Shown in pieces: positions 7,656 to 14,435 of a DNA stretch of 40,604 nucleotides. The translations under genes and the position numbers were made by a program. A model generated the notes under the pieces. It worked only from the letters and a program-made list of their open reading frames with translations, was not told the DNA's origin and ran no database searches. Positions within the stretch are counted from its first letter, which is position 1; every line of letters starts with the position of its first letter. The stretch spans positions 1 to 40,604 of the forward strand of contig CAKTVQ010000015.1 of the NCBI GenBank assembly GCA_934630375.1. The letters run 5' to 3'. Origin of the DNA: an uncultured Collinsella sp. Its GTDB lineage: Bacteria > Actinomycetota > Coriobacteriia > Coriobacteriales > Coriobacteriaceae.

Positions 7656-8251
7656 ATTCCCGGAAAGCCTGTTTGGCGCAGGGCTTCGTAGAGGACGATG
7701 GCGGCGCTGTTGGAGAGGTTGAGTGCGCTGATGCGGTAGTCGTCCGGATTGACGAAGTTGCCGCAGATATCCTGCCGAAGGATGGCCTCATGGCCGTCCT
7801 CGATATGCCCGAGTGATTCCTCGTGGGCTTCCCAGGCCTCGGCGTTATTGAGTGAGTCGCAATCGCGCAGCATCGGGATGCGCTCGCAGCGCTCGGGCGC
7901 CGCGGCGAGCAGCTCCTCGGGAATGCCCGAGCTCTCGCTGCCAAAGACCAAATAGTCACCGTCACGGTAGGTGCTTTGCGCATAGGTGCGGCGTGCCTTT
8001 TTGGTTAGCAGATGCAGGCGACCATCGGCAGGGGAAAGGCCGTTGCGCGCAACGAAATCCTCCCAGCCGGCATAGGTCGTCACGTCCAAGTTTTGCCAGT
8101 AGCCCAGGCCGGCGCGGCGCACCGTCTTATCATCGAGCGAAAAGCCCAGTGGCTCCACCAGATGCAGGCGGGCGCCGGTAACCACGCAGGTGCGGCCGAT
8201 ATTGCCCGTATTGGCTGGAATCTCGGGCGCATACAGCACAATGTTGAACAT
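7652..8251 (-). CDS. trmL: tRNA (cytidine(34)-2'-O)-methyltransferase, TrmL family
   Basis: This SPOUT-fold methyltransferase is expected to 2'-O-methylate the wobble base of tRNA-Leu. The ATG at 8251 follows CAAGGAG. Family motifs are NIVLYAPEIPANTGNIGRTC (N-terminus), YLVFGSESSGIPEEL (motif 1, residues 100-114), CERIPML (motif 2) and SALNLSNSAAIVLYEALRQ (motif 3). The protein has 199 residues where E. coli TrmL has about 157. The excess is an insertion of about 45 acidic residues (129-173) between motifs 2 and 3, inside the AdoMet-binding knot region. The family call is firm. Activity despite the insertion is assumed, since all flanking motifs are intact. Confidence 0.9.
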   Translation of the reverse strand: MFNIVLYAPEIPANTGNIGRTCVVTGARLHLVEPLGFSLDDKTVRRAGLGYWQNLDVTTYAGWEDFVARNGLSPADGRLHLLTKKARRTYAQSTYRDGDYLVFGSESSGIPEELLAAAPERCERIPMLRDCDSLNNAEAWEAHEESLGHIEDGHEAILRQDICGNFVNPDDYRISALNLSNSAAIVLYEALRQTGFPGM

Positions 8252-8274
8252 GAATCTCCTTGGCTCAGAACGAA

Positions 8275-8312
8275 AAACCACCACGAAGGGCAGTGCACCT
8301 TCGTGGTGGTTT
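8275..8312 (-). terminator. Terminator between CobW-like gene and trmL
   Basis: A perfect 15-bp stem (8275-8289 with 8298-8312, arm core CCACCACGAAGG, loop GCAGTGCA) flanked by A and T runs, so it could work in both directions. It lies just downstream of the GTPase gene. Confidence 0.85.
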
Positions 8313-8350
8313 GGCGGTTACGTAGCGGAAAAATGCCCGCTTGGATAAAC

Positions 8351-9481
8351 CTAGGCGCGGTGCCAGTCGGTCAGGCAGGCATCGAGGGAGGCGATGAGGG
8401 CATCCTTGTCCATGTGACGGCCGATGATGCATAGGCTCGTCATGCGGTCGCCCGTCTCGTCGTCCCAAATCTGCATGATCTCGGGGTTCTCGTCGATGAT
8501 CTTCTGCTTCTCGCCCTCGGGCGCGGAGTCAACGAACAGACCGTTCTCCATCAGGCGCATCTGGTGGCCGGCCTGCTCGAACATGTAGCACATGTCCGGA
8601 TTGCTGGCCTGCCACAGCGGACCCTTGACGCGAATGACCTCATCGGGCCACTCCTGCTCAACAAAATCGGTGAACTTCTGCAGGTCAAACGGCTTGCGGC
8701 GTGAGTACACAAAGGTCTCGATGTCGTACTCAAGCACCTCGGGGTCGTCGTGCTCCTCGGGATGCTCCATGGCCTCGATCCAAGCGGCGGAGTTGTAGGC
8801 GCGCATAAAGTCGAAGCGGTCGGTGTCGAGCAGCTCCTCCATGGGAACCTCGCCGTTTTGGGCCTCGACAATTACGGCGTCTTTCTGCAGGCTGCGCACG
8901 ATGGCCTTGAGCTCGGCGATCTGCTCAGGGCTCACGGTATCGGTCTTGTTGAGGATGAGCGTGGAGCAGAATTCAATCTGCTGGATGAGCAGACTCTCGA
9001 TGTCGTCCTCGTCGATATCCTCTGCCAGCAGGTCGCGGCCGCCGTTGAACTCGTCGTACATGCGGGCGCAATCGACCACGGCCACGATGTTGTCGAGCGC
9101 GAGCTTGGGCTTGCCGCCCACCTTGGCCTCGTCGCAGAAGCTCGAGATGGTGTAGGCGATGGGGATAGGCTCGCAAATGCCCGAGGCCTCGATGATGATG
9201 TAATCGAAGTTGCCCGAATCGGCGATGCCCTGCAGCTGGTTGGCCAGGTCGTCCGAAAGCGTGCAGCAGATGCAGCCGTTGGTGAGCGGGATGAGGTCGT
9301 CGGTCTCGGAAAGGCCGCCGTCGGCGATAAGGCTGGCGTCGACGTTGATCTCGCCGATATCGTTGACGATCACGGCGGCGCGGATACCGCCGTCGTTAGC
9401 GAGAATGTGGTTGAGCAGCGTGGTCTTACCGGCACCGAGGTATCCGGTAAGCATGATGATCTTCACGGGTTTGTTGGGCAT
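8351..9481 (-). CDS. CobW/P47K (G3E) family GTPase, putative metallochaperone
   Basis: The product is 376 residues. The ATG at 9481 follows AAAGGAGG; an earlier in-frame ATG has no such site. The N-terminal G3E GTPase domain has Walker A GYLGAGKTTLLNHIL, the metal-binding motif GCICC preceded by PLTN, the switch/Walker B region YIIIEASGICEP and the base-specificity motif LNKTD. The C-terminal CobW domain holds an HPEEHDDPEV acidic/His stretch that could bind metal. G3E proteins use GTP hydrolysis to insert or allocate zinc, cobalt, nickel or iron. No zinc-starvation genes or evident Zur box adjoin it, so the metal cannot be assigned. It appears monocistronic, ending at the terminator above. 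Confidence 0.92.
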   Translation of the reverse strand: MPNKPVKIIMLTGYLGAGKTTLLNHILANDGGIRAAVIVNDIGEINVDASLIADGGLSETDDLIPLTNGCICCTLSDDLANQLQGIADSGNFDYIIIEASGICEPIPIAYTISSFCDEAKVGGKPKLALDNIVAVVDCARMYDEFNGGRDLLAEDIDEDDIESLLIQQIEFCSTLILNKTDTVSPEQIAELKAIVRSLQKDAVIVEAQNGEVPMEELLDTDRFDFMRAYNSAAWIEAMEHPEEHDDPEVLEYDIETFVYSRRKPFDLQKFTDFVEQEWPDEVIRVKGPLWQASNPDMCYMFEQAGHQMRLMENGLFVDSAPEGEKQKIIDENPEIMQIWDDETGDRMTSLCIIGRHMDKDALIASLDACLTDWHRA

Positions 9482-9567
9482 GTGCCCTCCTTTGTTAGAC
9501 ATGGCTTACAGTTGAATCTTATGCCAAACGCCTGCTCTTATACCCACGCGCCGGCAAATAACACAGG

Positions 9568-9909
9568 CTACTCCCAGGCTCCCCATACATCGGGGCAATA
9601 ACCGACGGTGGCCTTTTTGCCGTTGCGCACGATGGGCTCGGCTAGAACCTGCTGGTTTTCGAGTAACTTGTCGAAGCGCTGGCTAGGGGTGAGGTGCTGG
9701 ATGAGCGCGAGGGTCTCCTCGTCCTTGGCCTTGGGGTTGAGCAACTTGTCGATGCCGCCGACCGCCTGCATCACGCTCGTGAGCTCGCCTTTGCTCATCT
9801 CCTTTTCCTTAAGGTCAATAAACTGCACCTTAATGCGGCGCTCCTTAAAGAAGCGCTGTGCTTTCTTGGTATCGAAGGACTTCCTAGTCCCGAAGATTTG
9901 AATATTCAT
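9568..9909 (-). CDS. ArsC/Spx-like thioredoxin-fold protein lacking the active cysteine
   Basis: This 113-residue protein has the ArsC/YffB/Spx build: MNIQIFGTRKSFDTKKAQRF at the N-terminus and LLENQQVLAEPIVRNGKK with the cis-Pro region near the C-terminus. The family's N-terminal active-site cysteine would fall at residue 11, but the codon is TCC (Ser). No other cysteine is near, so arsenate reductase or redox activity of the usual kind is unlikely. It starts 12 bp after the flavin reductase gene and is probably co-transcribed with it. The ribosome site is weak, which suggests coupling. It may act as a binding or adaptor protein; that is speculation. Confidence 0.85.
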   Translation of the reverse strand: MNIQIFGTRKSFDTKKAQRFFKERRIKVQFIDLKEKEMSKGELTSVMQAVGGIDKLLNPKAKDEETLALIQHLTPSQRFDKLLENQQVLAEPIVRNGKKATVGYCPDVWGAWE

Positions 9910-9921
9910 GGCCCCGCCGCT

Positions 9922-10545
9922 CTAACGAATAAAGTTGGTGCGGGCGCGATCGGCTTCGGGGGCTTCGATGCCGGCGGCCTGTCCTGCCTCGATGCAACGC
10001 AGGAGCCAGGCCATGTTTTTGCCGATGTTTCGCATGGTGGCCAGACCCTCGGCGTCCTGGGCGGCCTCGCCCGGCATGGCACCAAAGACGTTGTTCCAAT
10101 AGGTGGAGGCGACCACGGGCATCTGGTTGATGGTGAAGTATTTATTGAGTACATCGAAGGTGGTCGACGTGCCGCCGCGGCGGGCAACGGCGACAGCGGC
10201 GCCTGGCTTGTGCGCAAAGGCCTTGCTGCCAGCATAGAAGGCGCGGTCGAGGGCCGAGAGGATGCGTCCGCTGGGATGCGCATAGTAAACGGGGGAGCCA
10301 AAGACAAAGCCATCTGCCTGCTCGGCGGCAGCGATCAGCTCGTTCACCACGTCGTCGTCAAAGGTGCAGCGGCAATCGAGCTTGCCGCACTGGCCACAGC
10401 CAATGCAGTCGCGAATGGGCTTGGCGCCCAGTTGGAACACCTCGGTATCGATGCCCTCGGCATGCAATTGCTCGGCGACCTCGGCGAGCGCGCGGGCGGT
10501 GTTGCCGTTTGCCTTGGGGCTGCCATTGACCAAAAGAACCTTCAT
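9922..10545 (-). CDS. NADPH-dependent FMN reductase / flavodoxin-fold oxidoreductase
   Basis: This 207-residue flavoprotein starts at an ATG preceded by GGAG. The N-terminal phosphate loop GSPKANGNTAR binds FMN, and a cysteine cluster follows (CIGCGQCGKLDCRC, residues about 47-60), as in iron-sulfur flavoprotein relatives. Then comes GSPVYYAHPSGRILSALDR, typical of the NADPH-dependent FMN reductase (PF03358) family. It likely reduces quinones, flavins or small electron acceptors in the cytosol. The cysteine cluster could bind an Fe-S centre but could equally be redox or structural. It is the first gene of a two-gene unit with the ArsC-like protein. Confidence 0.9.
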   Translation of the reverse strand: MKVLLVNGSPKANGNTARALAEVAEQLHAEGIDTEVFQLGAKPIRDCIGCGQCGKLDCRCTFDDDVVNELIAAAEQADGFVFGSPVYYAHPSGRILSALDRAFYAGSKAFAHKPGAAVAVARRGGTSTTFDVLNKYFTINQMPVVASTYWNNVFGAMPGEAAQDAEGLATMRNIGKNMAWLLRCIEAGQAAGIEAPEADRARTNFIR

Positions 10546-10607
10546 CACAAACTCCATCTGCTATCGGTAAATTCTGCTGAGAATTATCTCACGAGCGGGC
10601 AGATGGC

Positions 10608-10830
10608 GTGGGGCGCGATTCCAGCGACCGCCCATCATACGCCCCGTCTCGATCGGTAGCTTCATCCGAGTGTTTCTCGGGGCCGGGAAGCCGGCCCCGA
10701 GGGCCAACGGCGGGCTCGCTCACCAGGTACGAGAGGGAAACGGTCCAGAGGATGTTGGAGCGCGGGGCCTCATGCAAGCCGATTGTGAGGAGTCTGGGCA
10801 GGTCGCCTTCGATGGCGAACTCCGAGGTCT
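10608..10830 (+). pseudogene. IS30 family transposase 5' remnant
   Basis: In frame from 10608 the translation contains SLTRYERETVQRMLERGASC followed by KPIVRSLGRSPSMANSEV, a good match to the N-terminal helix-turn-helix of IS30-family transposases. Beyond about 10830 the similarity stops and no DDE catalytic domain is found, so the element is broken. The frame stays open to 11195, but that stretch does not read as a transposase. An 11-bp perfect hairpin (arm CTCGGGGCCGG, 10676-10686 with 10691-10701) lies inside the remnant. The recognition is by eye and moderate. Confidence 0.5.
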
Positions 10831-11171
10831 TAGAAGGCGGGCTGCTGTGCGGCTTGAGGAACGATCTCGGCGGGCAGGAAGTGGCGGCGTGGCAGAACTG
10901 GCAGTTCTACAAATACGGAGATCGAAAACTCCGCAGAGGTTTCGCCGGAGGCCAATTGCTTTTCACGCTGCCGTCGTTTGCGGGTGTTTTCAAGCGGGTG
11001 AAGCTAGCGGGTCGTCGACTCCTTCATGTCCCGCACGATGTAGTTCATAGTGCGGTAAATTTGCATGCGCAGTTTTATCGCGCAGATGAATTCATGATAG
11101 GTGAATCTGATCTGTGCCCCCGTCCTGCGGTACGTGACGTAGTCCGGCCTCGCCCCGTTTATATTTCGACC
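10830..11171 (-). pseudogene. Possible broken gene on minus strand, unrecognised
   Basis: Reading the minus strand from 11171, an open stretch encodes a plausible peptide (YRRTGAQIRFTYHEFICAIK, then RMQIYRTMNYIVRDMKES). It meets TAG at 11004-11006, then continues in the same frame to TAA at 10830. No start codon with a ribosome site is seen and I do not recognise the family. It could be a decayed gene of the same mobile region or a chance open frame. Confidence 0.25.
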
Positions 11172-11546
11172 TTAAGGCGAGTGCCGCATGTTTAAAACGT
11201 ATTGGGAATACGTTTGTAAAAGAGCAAGCCAAAGGGTACAAATTCTCCTATTTCTTCCATATCGTCCTTTTTCTTTAAACAGACAAAGATGAGGCGAAAG
11301 ATTGTCCTATAATAAAAACATCAAATTGAGTTTTAGTGTGGGCTTATATAACGGTTTTCATGATTGGGGAATCTGCCATCCACTTTAGGTCCGAGGAAGC
11401 CGCCAATGTCTTTAATATGTAGGACTCAAACTTACAGCTTTTGAATCCATTACATACTCATTACAGATAATTAGAAATAAACGAGAATTACTAGGTCGTT
11501 AATTGCAATTAAGTATTTCGTAAGCACTAAAGAGAGCGGATTGTAT
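11172..11546 (+). promoter_or_regulatory. AT-rich leader upstream of the RiPP-like operon
   Basis: This ~375-bp stretch has no convincing gene. It contains a perfect -10 hexamer TATAAT (11308-11313) without a clear -35, and a 14-bp perfect palindrome TTAATTGCAATTAA (11499-11512) about 35 bp before the radical SAM start, a candidate operator. The composition shifts to AT-rich here and stays so through the cluster. Confidence 0.4.
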
Positions 11547-12554
11547 ATGAATTATCTTAGCTCGGCCTCAGTTGATGTGACCTATCGATGCAATTTGCGA
11601 TGTCGGCATTGTTTTGATTTCGGCGGGGAATGTGCCTATGAGGAAATGAATGATGACGAACTGATCAGCGTTTTTCGACAGCTTGCCTTGATTGATCTTT
11701 CGTCGATTTGCATTTGTGGCGGAGAGCCCATTCTTAGGTTTGATTTGATTCGTCGCGCCGTGAGGTTAGTTAAGGAGCTTAATCGAGGCACTCTCGTGTC
11801 AATGGTCAGCAATGGCATTCTTTGGACAGAAGAAATTGCTGACGCCCTAAAAAGAGATGGACTGGATTTAGTGCAGTTTAGCCTCGATGGGCTTTCAGAT
11901 GCGTCTTATGACCATGTGAGGTTGAGTAACGGTAAGCTCCCTCGAGTACTGGATGCGATTAAGATCGCACGAAGACACGGAATAAGGGTTGCAGTTGCTT
12001 CTCTTCCCCATGCTAGGAATATAAGGGAATACCCTTCAATAATAAGTTTTTGTGAAAAAGAAGGTGTAAGTGATTTTAGAGCACAGCCTTTGATGCCGCT
12101 CGGACGAGGTGAGCTGAATTATAAGGATCTGTGCCTAACGCCCGAGCAAAATGATGCGCTTGCTGCATATTTGAGCGCGCGCAATGCTGTTTCTCAAATG
12201 CAGATTACCTGGGGTGACCCCGTAGATCATTTGTATATGTATAGGGAGACAGGGAGAATTCCGCAAATATGCGTCAATGCGTATGGGGAGCTCTCGGTGT
12301 CTCCTTACCTGCCGATTACCATTTGGAATCTAAATCGAAATACTCTGCAGGACTATATTGATCTCGAAATAGATAGATATGCGTTACGGCACCCAATTGT
12401 CGAGAAGTGCCTAGCTCGTATAGAGGAGCTTTCGGACTTCACAAGTATCCAACAGGGGCTTCCTGTTCTTTTCAAAGAGCGGAACATAGATATATCTCAA
12501 GAATTGGAGGATGCTGCACGTGTGCACGGGGGTAAGTTGCGTAAAAGCAGTTAG
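11547..12554 (+). CDS. Radical SAM peptide-modifying enzyme
   Basis: The product has 335 residues. The radical SAM cluster motif is CNLRCRHC (residues about 15-22), followed by ICICGGEPILR (the GGEP AdoMet-binding motif) and SMVSNG and QFSLDG strands of the barrel. The C-terminal part (ICVNAYGELSVSPYLPITIW) resembles the start of a SPASM/twitch auxiliary domain, but only one cysteine precedes it and one (EKCLARI) follows, so a full auxiliary cluster is unlikely. ATG 11547 is taken; a TTG two codons earlier is possible. It is the first gene of the operon and should act on the 66-residue peptide, for example by crosslinking, epimerisation or excision. Which chemistry cannot be told from sequence. 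Confidence 0.9.
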   Translation: MNYLSSASVDVTYRCNLRCRHCFDFGGECAYEEMNDDELISVFRQLALIDLSSICICGGEPILRFDLIRRAVRLVKELNRGTLVSMVSNGILWTEEIADALKRDGLDLVQFSLDGLSDASYDHVRLSNGKLPRVLDAIKIARRHGIRVAVASLPHARNIREYPSIISFCEKEGVSDFRAQPLMPLGRGELNYKDLCLTPEQNDALAAYLSARNAVSQMQITWGDPVDHLYMYRETGRIPQICVNAYGELSVSPYLPITIWNLNRNTLQDYIDLEIDRYALRHPIVEKCLARIEELSDFTSIQQGLPVLFKERNIDISQELEDAARVHGGKLRKSS

Positions 12555-12993
12555 GGCTAAAGAGAGCGACTGCAAAGAGGTTTTGTCTTTTGTTTATAGA
12601 GCCAATGAAAGCATGGATCAATATGTCGTGCTTGACCCATTCTCAACTATACAAAATGGAAAGATGAGAGGACGTCTAATTAGGCAGACTCTATTTGATG
12701 GGCGTTATCAGGTTTGCCTGATCAGGGCTGATTCCATCGAACCTTGCGGAATGCTGATTACGGCTAAGGGCGCTGCACTAAGAGGCAGGTCTAGCAGTTT
12801 GGTTTTATTTATATTGGAAAGGGGGATTCAAATTGCGGAGTTGCGCTGGGAAGGTTCGGAAACGCCATGTCGAGTAGCCGCTATCACTAAGGATGGCTGC
12901 GAATCTGGGCTCGAGCAGTTTGGGTTTAAATGGTCGGTGGCGGTAGAACTTGCGCACGGAAGCATGAATTACTATTTCCTAGAGGTAGGGTAA
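12520..12993 (+). CDS. GNAT-like protein of RiPP-like cluster, function unknown
   Basis: A 157-residue protein that overlaps the end of the radical SAM gene by about 35 bp, which implies translational coupling. GTG 12520 is preferred since GGAGG lies 9 bases upstream; an ATG at 12511 abuts that site. The N-terminus VKAVRAKESDCKEVLSFVYR and the C-terminal GLEQFGFKWSVAVEL follow the usual GNAT acetyltransferase ends, but the central acetyl-CoA motif (Q/RxxGxG/A) is not clear. It could be an acetyltransferase tailoring the peptide or a degenerate GNAT fold used as a binding protein. The family call is weak; the gene itself is real, judging by operon position and codon pattern. Confidence 0.7.
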   Translation: MCTGVSCVKAVRAKESDCKEVLSFVYRANESMDQYVVLDPFSTIQNGKMRGRLIRQTLFDGRYQVCLIRADSIEPCGMLITAKGAALRGRSSSLVLFILERGIQIAELRWEGSETPCRVAAITKDGCESGLEQFGFKWSVAVELAHGSMNYYFLEVG

Positions 12994-12999
12994 GGAAAT

Positions 13000-13800
13000 A
13001 TGGAGAAAAGAGAGATACTGGGTGCTGTTCCGAGAATGCGGTATGCCGTACGCGTAAGGCACACTCAGACCGGTAGCGTTTTGACCGCGAACAGCTACTA
13101 TATTCGTCTCAATGAAGATGCGCTCGCTATCGTTAATTTGATAGATGGAGGGCGGTGCATTAAAGATATCGCTAACGAAATTTGCGCCAATAAGAAGTTG
13201 TCCGGCAGCGATAGGTCAATCGTTGCCGATAAAGTTCTAAATACAATTTTGAAAATATGGAAAACAGGCTTATTTCTCGAGGGCGATTTAGACGATCTTG
13301 CACCTAGATTTCTGTATCAGCGTAACAATATCATGTATATTCCCTACTACGCGAAAGCCGCTTCACTGAGATGTTCATATCTGTCTCCGATTGTTGATGG
13401 GTCTATAGTTCAAACGGTCAATGACATCTCGGATAACTTCGGCTCATCATCAGTCGTATTGGAGCTTCAGGACAACCAGCAAGAGTGTATGACGCAAATT
13501 GCTTTTGTAAGAACGATTGTTGAAGATGCCTACTTCCTATATTCAATATTTGGCGTAATTCCAAACTTGCAGCAATGGCAGGGAATTCGTGACTACATGT
13601 CGGTCTTTGAGCTTGTTTTTAAGAGCGAAACGACTCAAGAGGATTTGAAAAGTGATGGAATGCGAGATCTGAATTACCTGATCTATTCGGTGAGCGAAAC
13701 AGATCGATGTCTTTTGCCGCCCACTCTCTTGAAGGGAGTGATACCTAATGAGTTAATGGAAGGTGATATGGAGATTAGAGAATTGCAGATTGATCTGTAG
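13000..13800 (+). CDS. PqqD-like RiPP recognition protein with extra C-terminal domain
   Basis: 266 residues. Residues ~30-95 (YYIRLNEDALAIVNLIDGGR, then CIKDIANEIC) match the PqqD-like winged-helix RiPP recognition element that binds leader peptides and presents them to radical SAM enzymes. The remaining ~165 residues are unfamiliar to me. PqqD itself is about 90 residues, so this is a fusion with an unknown domain. It starts 6 bp after the previous stop behind AAGGAA. Its place directly before the 66-residue peptide gene, and after a radical SAM gene, is the classic arrangement of leader-binding protein and precursor. The PqqD match is by pattern and not by alignment. Confidence 0.75.
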   Translation: MEKREILGAVPRMRYAVRVRHTQTGSVLTANSYYIRLNEDALAIVNLIDGGRCIKDIANEICANKKLSGSDRSIVADKVLNTILKIWKTGLFLEGDLDDLAPRFLYQRNNIMYIPYYAKAASLRCSYLSPIVDGSIVQTVNDISDNFGSSSVVLELQDNQQECMTQIAFVRTIVEDAYFLYSIFGVIPNLQQWQGIRDYMSVFELVFKSETTQEDLKSDGMRDLNYLIYSVSETDRCLLPPTLLKGVIPNELMEGDMEIRELQIDL

Positions 13801-13838
13801 TTTTGGAGACTATTGCCAAGTTAGAAAGAAGGTAAAAA

Positions 13839-14039
13839 ATGGATTTTGATCCGCGGGTTGGTCCAGTTAACTTAAATGGTGGCAGTCAAGATCCGGAGCC
13901 AGCGGTGGGAGTTGCTATATTCCCGGCTGCAGTTTGGGCAGTTGCAGTTTATGACATCGTAGTTGGTGTTAACTACGGCGCAGTCGTTAATGCTGCTGCA
14001 GCGGCTATGGTTTATACGAAGGCGGTTGCTATCGAGTAA
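13839..14039 (+). CDS. Candidate RiPP precursor peptide (66 aa, Cys-free, Val/Ala-rich)
   Basis: This 66-residue peptide starts at an ATG behind AAGAAGG. Residues 1-20 are polar (MDFDPRVGPVNLNGGSQDPE) and residues ~21-66 are strongly hydrophobic, rich in Val, Ala, Tyr and Asn, with WAV, YDI, NYG and NAAAAAM. A Gly-Gly at residues 14-15 is a possible leader cleavage point. There is no cysteine, so thioether chemistry with Cys (sactipeptide, ranthipeptide, lanthipeptide) is excluded. The position between the PqqD-like gene and a small membrane protein, and the length, fit a precursor. It could alternatively be a small membrane peptide, but one helix of ~45 hydrophobic residues broken by Pro, Asp and Asn is less likely. 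Confidence 0.7.
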   Translation: MDFDPRVGPVNLNGGSQDPEPAVGVAIFPAAVWAVAVYDIVVGVNYGAVVNAAAAAMVYTKAVAIE

Positions 14040-14068
14040 TTCACACTTGGTTTGATTCGATTGTGAAT
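14038..14068 (+). other. Weak inverted repeat after precursor gene
   Basis: ATTCACA (14039-14045) and TGTGAAT (14062-14068) can pair across a 16-nt loop directly at the precursor stop codon. There is no T-run. It may be a processing hairpin setting precursor levels above those of the downstream genes, as is common in RiPP operons, or chance. Confidence 0.3.
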
Positions 14069-14100
14069 GCGCAACTAGGACGGAAAGCAAAGGAAGTTCT

Positions 14101-14421
14101 ATGGAAACAGGGGATGCTGTCTGCTTGATGACTTCGATTGCCCTGATTATCCTTTCAATCCAATACAGAAGAGGAAGATGGCTCTGCTCAATTGCTGGAT
14201 ATGATGTCACAAAAAGGGAGAGCGGGATTGATATACGCCCTTACGCAAAGTTGATTTCTTCTGTGACGTTATGGATGGGGCTGCTGTTTTTTTTGTTGGC
14301 GGTAGAGGGCTGGGTACGCGATTGGAATACCAGTGTTTTTGAAGTTTTGGTTCTACTTCTGTTCAGCTTGGCTTCTTTGTCGTTCGTGCGGCTAGTTAGG
14401 TTTGTGTTTATGAGACGATAG
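14101..14421 (+). CDS. Small membrane protein, DUF3784-like
   Basis: A 106-residue protein behind GGAAG with three predicted membrane segments (residues ~5-20, LISSVTLWMGLLFFLLAV near 57-74, and FEVLVLLLFSLASLSFVRLV near 80-100). After the first segment lies SIAGYDVTKRESGIDIRPYA, which resembles the DUF3784 pattern (AGYNTM...). The family has no known function. In a peptide cluster such a small membrane protein is a plausible immunity or export-assisting factor, which is inference from position only. Confidence 0.7.
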   Translation: METGDAVCLMTSIALIILSIQYRRGRWLCSIAGYDVTKRESGIDIRPYAKLISSVTLWMGLLFFLLAVEGWVRDWNTSVFEVLVLLLFSLASLSFVRLVRFVFMRR

Positions 14422-14435
14422 CCAGCGGAAGCGGG

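Noticed and set aside
9482..9567. Zur box and zinc-starvation promoter for the CobW-like gene
   Set aside because: No convincing palindrome of the Zur type could be read in the 86-bp gap.
13965..13985. Spliceotide-type Tyr-Gly excision site (NYG) in the peptide
   Set aside because: One YG pair is present, but the leader is not of the nitrile-hydratase type and one dipeptide is too little to claim that chemistry.
13839..14039. Reading the peptide as a sactipeptide or lanthipeptide
   Set aside because: It contains no cysteine, and the cluster has no LanM/LanB-type enzyme.
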